Of a stretch of 64,000 bases of DNA, positions 16,322-24,829 are shown in pieces. The DNA comes from a virus. Location: positions 1 through 64,000 of the IMG/VR virus record IMGVR_UViG_3300007770_000580; one strand, given 5' to 3'. Numbering within the stretch: the first letter of the stretch is position 1; each line of letters begins with the position of its first letter. The position numbers were made by a program, and so were the translations under genes. The notes beneath the pieces were generated by a model. The model was not told the origin of the DNA, searched no databases, and saw nothing but the letters and a program-made list of their open reading frames with translations.

Positions 16322-16866
16322 TATACTAGTTCTTCTTCCATTTCTGGAGCGACGGCCGCTTGATCAAGATTTTGCATTTCTGCGTCTTCTACGTCTTGTA
16401 GATCAACAGTTTCGCCAGCATATTCAACTGAGCCACGCTCGATATCTGTCATTAGTTCTCTTGGCATCTTAATTGAAATAATCCAAATTGAAATATCAAG
16501 TGTTTTAATCTTTTCGTGGCTTGGTTCGTCGTTTAGTGGCTCATGCTTAGGATAAGATTGTAGATTTTTAATTGGCCGTGTTAGTTTTGATTTCTCAAAA
16601 GTAACTGTAATGCCATAGTCTAATAAGCGTTTTGCTCCTAGTGGGTTTGGCATCATTTTCTCTGGCCACATGAATGAACATTCTACAAAATGCCTACCAT
16701 GAAGTGGACCTTCAACTAACTCACCCTTCTTCCAGTTTTCAAACACGTATAGATCAAGATTATCTAAAACACGTTCAAAGTCTAGTAGGTTTTCTAATGC
16801 ATTGCTACTCATATAAATGTTCTTAGTATTATCTAAAACATCGTAGAGTTTAATTCTGTTTGCCAT
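16321..16866 (-). CDS. Hypothetical protein, possibly virion-associated (181 aa)
   Basis: About 181 residues starting MANRIKLYDVLDNTKNIYMS. It contains the motif MPNPLGAKRLLDYGITVTF and an acidic C-terminus ending EMEEELV. I chose the ATG at 16864-16866 because a perfect TATAAATA element ends 5 nt before it. A GTG 48 nt upstream would place that promoter inside the gene. No ribosome binding site is present, so leaderless late translation is predicted. Family not recognised. Confidence 0.55.
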   Translation of the reverse strand: MANRIKLYDVLDNTKNIYMSSNALENLLDFERVLDNLDLYVFENWKKGELVEGPLHGRHFVECSFMWPEKMMPNPLGAKRLLDYGITVTFEKSKLTRPIKNLQSYPKHEPLNDEPSHEKIKTLDISIWIISIKMPRELMTDIERGSVEYAGETVDLQDVEDAEMQNLDQAAVAPEMEEELV

Positions 16867-16871
16867 ATAGT

Positions 16872-16879
16872 TATTTATA
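16872..16879 (-). promoter_or_regulatory. T4-type late promoter element, leaderless type
   Basis: A perfect minus-strand TATAAATA, then ACTAT, then ATG (5-nt gap). It decides the start of the 181-aa gene. Confidence 0.6.
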
Positions 16880-16904
16880 CTAATTAAAGTATCTGCGGTA
16901 GTCT

Positions 16905-17657
16905 CTAAGGCCACATAAAAATATTATTAGCGTTTCCTGATTCTATAATTTCCCTGGTGCGATCTGTTTTTAAACCTGTTAATAATAGTGTAGTTCTAAG
17001 CGTATTAGAAGCATTTGCTGTTGCGTGAGGAACATTAGCCCAATCAAATGTATGACAGTCACCTGCTTTCCAGTTTGTATACGTATACGTTCCGTACTGA
17101 TAAAACTGACCAGGTTCCCAGTCAGTAAGAAATATTGCTATTCTACAGATTTGTTCTGGATCCGATGGCTTCCAATCCCATAGTTTATCAATATGCCTGT
17201 TAAACATTTGCCCAGTGTGTTGTACGTGGCTGCGATATTTTTTCCTTAATCCTTCTGATAGGTCAGTGGATTCAGTCAATGCAAAGTAATCACACATAGA
17301 TTTAAGCACTGGTAAGTTTGAAAAGTCGTCAAGCATATTAGATAGTTCTAATTTGGGATCGCCGTGGCCTTGAAGAATATCATATTCTTCTTGCTCAAGC
17401 ATCGGAGACACATCATCATAATCGCCAAAATACTTTCTAGTTTCCCAACTAATTGCCTTGCTCTCATTAATAATTGTTTGCATTTCTTGGCGCCAAGATT
17501 CTGGATTTGGAAATCTTCCTAAGATCTTAAACCACTCACCTTCTTTATCTTGTCTTTCATTAATGAAATGATATTCGCTGTTTGAAACCGTCCAATCCCA
17601 ACTGCTTTTATATAAAGCAGGATCTGTTAATTTTTTATTCCAATTTGTAGTGTGCAT
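16905..17657 (-). CDS. 2-oxoglutarate/Fe(II)-dependent oxygenase-like protein
   Basis: A 250-residue protein with a predicted double-stranded beta-helix: HxD motif in NRHIDKLWDW (about 153-162) and a distal His with an Arg in VPHATANASNTLRTTLLL, the arrangement that binds iron and 2-oxoglutarate in aspartyl-beta-hydroxylase-like enzymes. Its ATG overlaps the tctA stop (TAATG), so it is the last gene of the amidinotransferase/transporter operon. Likely hydroxylates a small molecule or a protein side chain. Substrate unknown. Confidence 0.65.
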   Translation of the reverse strand: MHTTNWNKKLTDPALYKSSWDWTVSNSEYHFINERQDKEGEWFKILGRFPNPESWRQEMQTIINESKAISWETRKYFGDYDDVSPMLEQEEYDILQGHGDPKLELSNMLDDFSNLPVLKSMCDYFALTESTDLSEGLRKKYRSHVQHTGQMFNRHIDKLWDWKPSDPEQICRIAIFLTDWEPGQFYQYGTYTYTNWKAGDCHTFDWANVPHATANASNTLRTTLLLTGLKTDRTREIIESGNANNIFMWP

Positions 17658-19165
17658 TATGTATAATCAAGTCCTTTGTCTTTTCTTACTATACTATTTA
17701 CTAAAATACCAATACTAATTACAATGCAAATAAGAAAAATAGGATGATTGTATATATTAAACAGTTCAAGCCATCTAAAATCTGCCATTGAACTGAGTCC
17801 AGGCTTCCATTGCTTATATCCATATAGTTGCAATGTGCCCCAAAAATACTCATCAATCTTAAATGCTACAACATATGCGACAAGAATAGCCGGCCTACTT
17901 ATGTTAAACATTTTACACACAACACCGATCGCGCTTAGAATGGCTAATAGTGCCAAATCTTCCCAACCACCTGTGTATTGCATATTAGCGTAGACAATTA
18001 CTCCTAGAATAAATGTTGCGTAAATCCAAAAAGGAACTTCTAAGAGTTTTAGAATATACTTGTATAAGAATATACTTAATAATGCTACACCCACTGTTCC
18101 AAATATATAACCAAATGCTAAACTGTTTGTAAACTGTAGATCGTCTAGTAGACTAGGCGTGCCAATTTCCATACCAAAATACATACAAATTGCCATAACC
18201 ATAGCCGCAAATGGCGCGGCTGGTATTCCAAATAAACACGCAGGTATCATACTAGATACTTTTTGTGCGTTATTTGCTCCTTCACAGCCTAACAATCCAA
18301 CAGGATTGCCTTCACCAAAAGGAACTTCTTGCTTATCTTCTTTGTGTGCCGCTTTTGTGGCGCCGTATGCTAAGAAGTCGCCTACTGCTCCTCCTACGCC
18401 TGGTAATAAACCAGTAACAAACCCGATTAAGCCACCGCGTATCATATCTTTCCAATTTTTTCTAACGTCACCAAAGCCTTGCCTTAGGCCTTTCCAGTAA
18501 TTACCTTCAAGTGGTGGCGCCGCTGATTTTAATTGCCTTCTAAATCCGTCTAATAATTCTGGAACTCCAAACAATCCTGAAAGCAACACAACCATTCCAA
18601 TTCCATTTTGTAAGTATTCCCAACCGAAAGTTAATCTTGGATTACTTACGACATCTTCTCCTACCATACCCACTGCTAGTCCAAATATAATAGCACAAGT
18701 GCTTAGGAAGATACTCTTGCTGGCTACAAAACCTACGCAGGCTAATGCCATTGTCATAAACCCTAAAAACTCCGGGCGTCCAAATAATACTATAATTTTT
18801 CCATAGTATGGAAGTAAAAAGAAAGTTAATGCCGCAAATACGACACCATTAAATGTTGAATCAGCAATAGCAATTCCCATTGCTCTCGCCGCCTGGCCCT
18901 TCTTTGCCATTGGGTAGCCGTCAATAATACAGGCCGCTGTTGTACTTGCGCCAGGTATACCAGTAAGAATACTAGTATAACTATCAGCACTGGCGCAACT
19001 TGCTACAATAGCAGTTAAAAAGACCAATCCCAAGTAGGGGTCAGTCATGAAGTATGCGCCCATACTAAAGACAGTTATCAAGGCGGTAGTAACACCTGCT
19101 ATAGGAATAATTCCTACTAACATTCCATAAGCGGTGCCAACTAACGCCCAGATAACATAATCCAT
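17657..19165 (-). CDS. TctA-family transporter membrane subunit (copy 1)
   Basis: A 502-residue, highly hydrophobic protein with about eleven membrane segments and the signatures of the large subunit of tripartite tricarboxylate transporters: GFVTGLLPGVGGAVGDFLAY, then FGEGNPVGLLGCEGANNAQK and IPACLFGIPAAPFAAM. Length is normal for TctA. Such permeases import carboxylates with the help of a periplasmic TctC protein and a small TctB subunit. Here TctC is next door, but no TctB gene is present anywhere in the window. It lies 4 nt after tctC. A phage-borne copy is unusual. Confidence 0.85.
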   Translation of the reverse strand: MDYVIWALVGTAYGMLVGIIPIAGVTTALITVFSMGAYFMTDPYLGLVFLTAIVASCASADSYTSILTGIPGASTTAACIIDGYPMAKKGQAARAMGIAIADSTFNGVVFAALTFFLLPYYGKIIVLFGRPEFLGFMTMALACVGFVASKSIFLSTCAIIFGLAVGMVGEDVVSNPRLTFGWEYLQNGIGMVVLLSGLFGVPELLDGFRRQLKSAAPPLEGNYWKGLRQGFGDVRKNWKDMIRGGLIGFVTGLLPGVGGAVGDFLAYGATKAAHKEDKQEVPFGEGNPVGLLGCEGANNAQKVSSMIPACLFGIPAAPFAAMVMAICMYFGMEIGTPSLLDDLQFTNSLAFGYIFGTVGVALLSIFLYKYILKLLEVPFWIYATFILGVIVYANMQYTGGWEDLALLAILSAIGVVCKMFNISRPAILVAYVVAFKIDEYFWGTLQLYGYKQWKPGLSSMADFRWLELFNIYNHPIFLICIVISIGILVNSIVRKDKGLDYT

Positions 19166-19169
19166 AATT

Positions 19170-20222
19170 TTAGTCTAAAAGTTCAGGCTTATAAACTGAT
19201 GGAAAACCATATGCTTCTTGGTTCCATCTAACTGCGTCCCTAAGGGCTTTCTCTGTAATTAAAGATTTTAGTGCCGCCAATAATGATGGACCATCTTGAA
19301 TCCATGGATATACTCCTGTCTTTGCGTAAATCTCTGCTGATGCAACTGGATCATTAATCATCTCAGTTACGGCCGCTTTAACTTTTGCCGCATTTGGATT
19401 ACCTTTGTTCATCCAAAGTGATTTTTGTATTGCATCACGCCAGTTACGAGTAAGTTTATATGCGTTATATAAATCGCCTGAAGGTCTTTCGCCCCATAGT
19501 GACTCATAAACATCTTCAAACTGTGTGTTAGGAAAGTTTGGATCTGCAATTTGTACATTGTTTTCTAGATCTAGAATACCGTGTGTAAACCAAAGTTCGT
19601 TGCCAGCGATGCCTTCGTAAAAGCGTTTCCAAGCCGCTGGTGATTCACGGGCAACATCAAATTCTCCGTTTTTAAATCCTAGGCGCTTTTCACCGCCTGA
19701 TACACCGTTAACCCAAATAACACGCTCTCTCCAACATGCCAAGTATTCATCGACAGTATTGTCGCCTTGTGGTCCACATAGTAACATTGCAACTGCCGTC
19801 GCATCTGGTTCAAAACCTGATCCACCAGCAACCGTCCATGTGCCTTCTTTTTCTTGGGCACCTTCATGCTTACCAAGAACAATATCATTGTTCATTGAAC
19901 CAATTAATTCATAGTCAAAGTAGTTGTAATCGACCTTGTCTAGCAAGTATGATACACCATTACCACCGTGAGCAACCATAATTGTTTTGTCATCAAAACG
20001 TAGGCTGTTGTGGAATTTATTAAAGCCAGGAATATCTCTTGCACCTGGAATATGGCGTACTACTACTGGTTCACCAATGAACTTCTCTAGGTTTTTTGCA
20101 ATAATTTCGCTCCATACCGAAGTACCCTTACCAGGCGCTTGGGGAACAATTAAAGTATAATCAGCTAATGCTGGTAGTGCGATGCCTACTGAAAGCATAA
20201 GTGAAAGAATTAAACGTTTCAT
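19170..20222 (-). CDS. TctC/Bug-type periplasmic solute-binding protein (copy 1)
   Basis: A 350-residue secreted protein with a clear Sec signal (MKRLILSLMLSVGIALPALA, cleavage before DY). The mature N-terminus YTLIVPQAPGKGTSVWSEII and EPVVVRHIPGARDIPG match the Bug/TctC substrate-binding fold that feeds TctA permeases. An AAGGAG ribosome binding site precedes the ATG. The 150-nt upstream region holds two tandem palindromes and a late element. The ligand cannot be predicted; family members bind citrate, other carboxylates and amides. Confidence 0.8.
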   Translation of the reverse strand: MKRLILSLMLSVGIALPALADYTLIVPQAPGKGTSVWSEIIAKNLEKFIGEPVVVRHIPGARDIPGFNKFHNSLRFDDKTIMVAHGGNGVSYLLDKVDYNYFDYELIGSMNNDIVLGKHEGAQEKEGTWTVAGGSGFEPDATAVAMLLCGPQGDNTVDEYLACWRERVIWVNGVSGGEKRLGFKNGEFDVARESPAAWKRFYEGIAGNELWFTHGILDLENNVQIADPNFPNTQFEDVYESLWGERPSGDLYNAYKLTRNWRDAIQKSLWMNKGNPNAAKVKAAVTEMINDPVASAEIYAKTGVYPWIQDGPSLLAALKSLITEKALRDAVRWNQEAYGFPSVYKPELLD

Positions 20223-20261
20223 GTAATTTCTCCTTGTTGAATAATGTTGTTTAATGTTTTT

Positions 20262-20288
20262 ACTCGTGACGAGTTACTCGTGACGAGT
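20262..20288. promoter_or_regulatory. Two tandem palindromes in the tctC leader
   Basis: ACTCGTGACGAGT occurs at 20262-20274 and again at 20276-20288 (period 14 bp). Each copy is a 6+6 inverted repeat around a single central base. They lie about 40 nt before the tctC start and downstream of a late element, so they may act as a repressor site or as RNA hairpins in the leader. The rest of 20223-20373 shows no gene. Confidence 0.6.
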
Positions 20289-20343
20289 GTTGCGGGATAA
20301 CTCTAATGAACTTCTTGCGGAGCGTTATTAAAGTTAGTAAATT

Positions 20344-20351
20344 TATTTATT
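20344..20351 (-). promoter_or_regulatory. T4-type late promoter element upstream of tctC
   Basis: Minus-strand AATAAATA about 120 nt upstream of the tctC start, giving a long leader that contains the tandem palindromes. Confidence 0.45.
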
Positions 20352-20373
20352 AATTAGCGCAGTTCTACTATAA

Positions 20374-21036
20374 TTATTTTGACCACCATTCAGTTCCGGG
20401 CTTTGCGTGTTCTTGTATCTTAGCACGGGCTATTCTATCTAACTCTGTCTCTTCAACAGGGGAGACGTACTTAGCATTGGCATTGGCTTTTAAAATTTCA
20501 TTAATCGATGGGTGGTCGTATGCAATAGGAAAATCTAGTATCTTATTAAGATATTTTAAATATTGATGTTCATATAGGCATAACATTTCATAACTAATAT
20601 AGTCTATATTTAGATTTCCTAGTTGTTGTTCGATTGCTTCGAGCATATGCGTATAGGTTACTCGACCGCGTAATCTTTTTTGTTGGGCTTCTAATATGTT
20701 TTTATCTCGGCCAATAATTGCCACTTGAACTGACCATCCGTTTTTAGTTGCCCCATTAATAAATTCTTTAAACGGAGGTATTGTTGTTACTCCATTTTGA
20801 ATATAAGGAACAGAAATACTGACGCAAGCATATTTGTAATTTCTAAAGTCCGCAGTGTCCCATTCAGATGGATTATTCCAGAACTTATTAAAAGGTTCTA
20901 AATCGTGTGCTACCCAATAAGTCTCATTAAGTTCCTTCCAACCAAAGACTTCCGGATGCAACTCAAATACTTTGCTGTACATGTGGTTTCCGGACCCTTG
21001 TGGTCCAACTAATAGCAATAACTTTTTATTATTCAT
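20374..21036 (-). CDS. Sulfotransferase-like P-loop protein (copy A)
   Basis: A 220-residue protein with an N-terminal P-loop-like motif KLLLLVGPQGSGNHMYSKVF (residues 4-23), of the kind that binds the PAPS phosphosulfate group in sulfotransferases, followed by HPEVFGWKE. The rest is soluble and mixed alpha/beta. It lies in the operon with two PRMT-like proteins and an amidinotransferase. A plain P-loop kinase cannot be excluded. A second protein of this type opens the operon at 24.8-25.4 kb. Confidence 0.55.
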   Translation of the reverse strand: MNNKKLLLLVGPQGSGNHMYSKVFELHPEVFGWKELNETYWVAHDLEPFNKFWNNPSEWDTADFRNYKYACVSISVPYIQNGVTTIPPFKEFINGATKNGWSVQVAIIGRDKNILEAQQKRLRGRVTYTHMLEAIEQQLGNLNIDYISYEMLCLYEHQYLKYLNKILDFPIAYDHPSINEILKANANAKYVSPVEETELDRIARAKIQEHAKPGTEWWSK

Positions 21037-21066
21037 GGAGCGTTATTAGCGGGGGGATTATGAAAG

Positions 21067-21074
21067 TATTTATA
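21067..21074 (-). promoter_or_regulatory. T4-type late promoter element
   Basis: Perfect minus-strand TATAAATA about 30 nt upstream of the sulfotransferase-like gene, within the 21037-21079 gap. Confidence 0.5.
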
Positions 21075-21079
21075 TTTTT

Positions 21080-22018
21080 TTAAATTTTCTCGGAAAGAAT
21101 GAAAAAGGTATTTTTTTCTTTATCGAAACGTACTACAACGTTGTCAGTAGTTTTATTAAATTCATAATACCATGTTGGCCAACACTCTCCTGCCATGTTT
21201 AATATATTGCTATCGACTGTAATAGGCTTTTTTCTTCCTAACTCTGCTATAAACATAGCGGTGTATTTTTTATTAGGTAATGAAGAACGCATTTTCCAAG
21301 TTAAATCTTTTACAGGGGCGTATGCATCAAATTTTACGATATCTTTTAAACATGGTGTAGATGACACAATTTTATCAAATGTATATGTTCTTAGATATCT
21401 TAAATTATATTGATTCCAACTGTCCATTCTTTTATATTCTTCATACTTATAATCTCCATCAAGAGCATATTGATTATCGAATTCTTTGATTCCTGTTTTC
21501 ATTCTATCTATCCTGGCTTTTAACCCATTTTCTAAAACATATCCAGGCAAGAGATAAAATGAACCAGAAGCATAATTTGGTATTATTATAGGATTTATGT
21601 GACTTTCATTAATTATATGACAAAAATTAGACCATGGTCCATATACCTGATCAAATATTTCACCTGAAACTGTTTCAGACACTACTACGTCTGGATCAGG
21701 GCCCGGTAAATTTTCAAGAATATCTTTTGTAAATAGTCCTTCAATTAGTGTATATTTTTCTTTTGGTATATTATTTTTTTCAAGATTATATTTAGCTGCT
21801 TCTATAAATTCTGGATTAACATCTACCATATAAACATGCTTTGCTCCATGATATAAAGCCATAAAGGATAATATACCTGATCCTGTGCCTATATCTAAAA
21901 CTATTTTATCTTTACAAACCTTTGATAATTCATTGAAAAGCCAAATATTTCTTTTATTACACGCTCCAATCATTTTTTCATGACTATATTCTCTAATAGG
22001 TGCAAAGGTAATATTCAT
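21080..22018 (-). CDS. PRMT-like SAM-dependent methyltransferase (copy 1)
   Basis: A 312-residue class I methyltransferase: SAM-binding motif I VLDIGTGSGILSFMALYHGA (41-60), motif post-I HVYMVDVNPE (61-70) and, at 111-124, VVVSETVSGEIFDQ. The last lies at the position of the double-E loop of protein arginine methyltransferases, although only E115 fits well. A beta-rich C-terminal half is also PRMT-like. It follows a second, similar gene with a 38-nt gap and has a GGAG ribosome binding site. Likely methylates a guanidino or amino compound or a protein; unproven. Confidence 0.65.
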   Translation of the reverse strand: MNITFAPIREYSHEKMIGACNKRNIWLFNELSKVCKDKIVLDIGTGSGILSFMALYHGAKHVYMVDVNPEFIEAAKYNLEKNNIPKEKYTLIEGLFTKDILENLPGPDPDVVVSETVSGEIFDQVYGPWSNFCHIINESHINPIIIPNYASGSFYLLPGYVLENGLKARIDRMKTGIKEFDNQYALDGDYKYEEYKRMDSWNQYNLRYLRTYTFDKIVSSTPCLKDIVKFDAYAPVKDLTWKMRSSLPNKKYTAMFIAELGRKKPITVDSNILNMAGECWPTWYYEFNKTTDNVVVRFDKEKNTFFILSEKI

Positions 22019-22056
22019 AATATGTCTCCAAATTTACGTTGTTTTTTTCGTTTATA

Positions 22057-22986
22057 TTAGTCAAAAATAAAATCATTTATTTTAGGATCGCGATCATATT
22101 TTATTTTAATGGTGTCAGATATTTTATCGAATTTATATATATGCGTTGGCCAAAGGTCTTGTTGCATTACATGTAAGGTACTATTTTTAATTTGAGAACA
22201 GTTTAATAATCCAATTAGCATAATGCCGTAATTGCCATTTGGTAAATTAGAAGTAGTAGTCCACGTTTCATTTATATTTGGATTATGAAAATCAAAATGT
22301 ATTACATTTCTTAATGTTTCGACAGTTGATTGCAATGCTGATTCGCGTAACTTTAGTAAGTAATTGTAATCAGATCTACCTTGTAATTGCTTACCGACTT
22401 TATATCTTTCTAGTTGTTTAAATTTTTTACCAAATAAAGATGCATTTATAAAATAACTATTATCTACTTCTTTAACGCCGGTTGCCATAATACCTGTTAC
22501 TTCATTGTCTTGTCTATGCTTATCAATAACGTCAAACATCTCAGTATTGGTAAAGATTGACAAAGAACCATATATTGTGTCAGGTATTAAAATAGCGTTC
22601 TTTGTATTTATATTTTGTTTTATAGGTTTATAAATTTCCTCTAAATTAATTTCAAACAAATTGCCACATATTAACTCACTTATTACTACATCTATTTGTG
22701 GTAATTCCTTTAAAACATCTATTAATTCTGAATTAATAATAGTATAACGAGATTCATCTATGTTCGCTTGTTGCATAATAGAATACGCCAACTCACAACA
22801 CTCTTTATTGTGATCAACCATATAAATATGTTTTGCTCCAGAATGCAATGCGAATAATGAAAGAATTCCTGACCCTGAACCAATATCCAAACAAATTTTA
22901 TTATTGCATACTGCTTTTATTTGTTTGTAGTACCAATTGTTTCTTAATGGACTAGAAAAAAGTAGGGATTGATCATAAATTCGCAT
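22057..22986 (-). CDS. PRMT-like SAM-dependent methyltransferase (copy 2)
   Basis: A 309-residue paralogue of the next gene. Motif I is ICLDIGSGSGILSLFALHSG (31-50), with HIYMVDHNKE following. The loop ISELICGNLFE (102-112) carries two glutamates (E104, E112) around an aromatic residue, close to the SExMGxxLxxE double-E loop with which PRMTs hold the arginine guanidinium. The C-terminal half is beta-rich. It lies just downstream of an amidinotransferase that would act on arginine-type guanidinium, which makes a guanidino substrate plausible. Confidence 0.65.
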   Translation of the reverse strand: MRIYDQSLLFSSPLRNNWYYKQIKAVCNNKICLDIGSGSGILSLFALHSGAKHIYMVDHNKECCELAYSIMQQANIDESRYTIINSELIDVLKELPQIDVVISELICGNLFEINLEEIYKPIKQNINTKNAILIPDTIYGSLSIFTNTEMFDVIDKHRQDNEVTGIMATGVKEVDNSYFINASLFGKKFKQLERYKVGKQLQGRSDYNYLLKLRESALQSTVETLRNVIHFDFHNPNINETWTTTSNLPNGNYGIMLIGLLNCSQIKNSTLHVMQQDLWPTHIYKFDKISDTIKIKYDRDPKINDFIFD

Positions 22987-23005
22987 ACATTAAATGTTTT
23001 CCTAA

Positions 23006-24154
23006 TTAATTAAAGTAATCTTCTCTATCGCCTTCACGATGTATATCTAAAGTAATACAATGTAAACCGCCATCCCAAAAGTATCTATGTCTAAATGGGG
23101 CAACAATGTATTCTACTTTATGTTTTTTAAAGGCTGCTTTTAATTCTTCCGGCGGCTCGTTTGTACATAATATCAAGTTTTCATTAATACTTAACATGTT
23201 AACATCAAATACACTTTCCTCAATATAGCCCACCCATTCATCTAACCATTTTCCTACAAAGTCAATAAGCATTGCATTAGTCTCTTCACCTTGTATCCAC
23301 CACTTACCTTGATTAGAGTATTTTATTTTTTCAAATCCTTTTACTACATTATTGGCCCAACCTTGTTCGTGTAAATAAACACCTTCCCAATTTGGTACCG
23401 TATTTTTGTATTCATCAAAGTCAGTAGTATGTACATATAACCCTGGCTTAATAGGACAAAAAACGCCATCAGAATGGCCACCAATGTTTGTATATTTAAT
23501 ATCATAATTTTCGAATTCTTTTTTTATCCATTGCTGTTGATAAGCAGGAAAATTATCAACAATTAATCTATTACCTAATCTAACTAAGCAGGGTGCATCT
23601 ATCATATGCGTTCTAATCTTTAAATGTTCTGGATCCATGCCAGGTATCATCTTTCCTTGGCTTTTTCTATACATTGACTGCCTATCATTAATTGATACCA
23701 ATTCTTGCATTATGCTTTTAAACTCTGTTTCGGTTAATTTTTTTAAGGATTTTAAATCTTTATCATTACGATAAGGATCAAATACTTTACCCTCCTCTGC
23801 CGTCATGTTAAACACAGGATCCATTTCTTCTTTATATATAAAACGATATAAAGTGTTCCCTATTGTAATGTATCCGTCCCTAACTGCCAAAGACGGTATA
23901 GGTGGTTTATGTTTTTCTCTTATACATTCTTGCAATAAGTCTTTTGGTGGAGTTCCGGGCCTATAAACGGTAACATCGTGTTCTTTAAGAACAGTACATA
24001 AATTATCTAAATCTCTATTAGTTTCTTCAAGTATTCTTTTTAGAGGACTTTTTATGCGATCTTCAGTAATAAAGTCGAAAGAATGCTCGTGATATGTTCT
24101 TCCAACAATTATTTCTTTAAGTGGCTGGAAGTCTGTATGGCAGTTTATTTTCAC
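23006..24154 (-). CDS. Amidinotransferase (arginine:X amidinotransferase / guanidino-modifying superfamily)
   Basis: A 382-residue protein of the glycine-amidinotransferase and arginine-deiminase superfamily. The catalytic Cys lies near the C-terminus in FWDGGLHCITLDIHREG (C366, preceded by H365), with the active-site His/Asp in GGHSDGVFCPIKPG (H227, D229), as in AGAT and StrB. Length and motif order fit a transamidinase better than a deiminase. It should move an amidino group from arginine to an amine acceptor. It ends where the upstream methyltransferase gene starts and is followed by two PRMT-like genes. Very unusual in a phage. Confidence 0.8.
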   Translation of the reverse strand: MKINCHTDFQPLKEIIVGRTYHEHSFDFITEDRIKSPLKRILEETNRDLDNLCTVLKEHDVTVYRPGTPPKDLLQECIREKHKPPIPSLAVRDGYITIGNTLYRFIYKEEMDPVFNMTAEEGKVFDPYRNDKDLKSLKKLTETEFKSIMQELVSINDRQSMYRKSQGKMIPGMDPEHLKIRTHMIDAPCLVRLGNRLIVDNFPAYQQQWIKKEFENYDIKYTNIGGHSDGVFCPIKPGLYVHTTDFDEYKNTVPNWEGVYLHEQGWANNVVKGFEKIKYSNQGKWWIQGEETNAMLIDFVGKWLDEWVGYIEESVFDVNMLSINENLILCTNEPPEELKAAFKKHKVEYIVAPFRHRYFWDGGLHCITLDIHREGDREDYFN

Positions 24155-24829
24155 TTACTTTGCCCAAACAAAATACACTCTATTCTTACCATCTGTGCGT
24201 AAATCTAATACAGTGACACCTAAAAAGTCTGCTGTATTAATAATAAATGTGGGCGTCCAAGCATAAAATTGTATCCAGTCGGCCTCCATTGGATCGTGCA
24301 TCAGGCCTGGATTAACTCTAAAAAATATTTTACCACCAGGTGAGGTTAATTTAACTACACGCTCTAACTCATTGAGTATTTTATTTGTATCACCAAAGTT
24401 AATAGAACCCAAACACAACACCACATCGTATGTAACGTCAGGATCGTAATCCATAATGCCTTTTATAATATCTGCTTTTGGATTATATGGATCAAGTCCC
24501 GTTAGATTATGTATGTTACCTCTAAATTCATTATATCCACAACCAACATCTAATACATTCTTTGGATTAAGGTTATTAACTTCATCAATTAAAGCGGGGC
24601 CGCTGTATTTGTATTTTTTAAGTTCGGGTTGCCATACTCTAGAAAAATAATTTTCTAATACTTTGTCGTCTACTTTATCTACTAACTCGCCTATGTGATT
24701 AAATGAAACATCATCTACCCATACATTAAAAATGCCTTGTATGGATTGCCGTAGTTTATGTTCGTCGCGTAAAATTTGTGGAGATGTTTTAAACATATCC
24801 TCTAGTTGACTAAGTATTTTTAAATTCAT
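24155..24829 (-). CDS. Class I SAM-dependent methyltransferase
   Basis: A 224-residue protein with motif I VLDVGCGYNEFRGNIHNLTG, the acidic residue in GLDPYNPKAD, and the motif FDVV-like segment TYDVVLCLGSINFGD, then PGGKIFFRVNPG. This is a standard Methyltransf_11-type fold for small molecules. The ATG overlaps the end of the upstream sulfotransferase-like gene by 4 nt and its stop abuts the amidinotransferase start, so these genes are coupled. Confidence 0.8.
   Translation of the reverse strand: MNLKILSQLEDMFKTSPQILRDEHKLRQSIQGIFNVWVDDVSFNHIGELVDKVDDKVLENYFSRVWQPELKKYKYSGPALIDEVNNLNPKNVLDVGCGYNEFRGNIHNLTGLDPYNPKADIIKGIMDYDPDVTYDVVLCLGSINFGDTNKILNELERVVKLTSPGGKIFFRVNPGLMHDPMEADWIQFYAWTPTFIINTADFLGVTVLDLRTDGKNRVYFVWAK

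Noticed and set aside
17657-20222. Host contamination as explanation of the TctC/TctA genes
   Set aside because: They are embedded in a tight phage operon with overlapping starts and phage-type late elements, and flanked by phage genes on both sides. A chimera cannot be fully excluded without reads.
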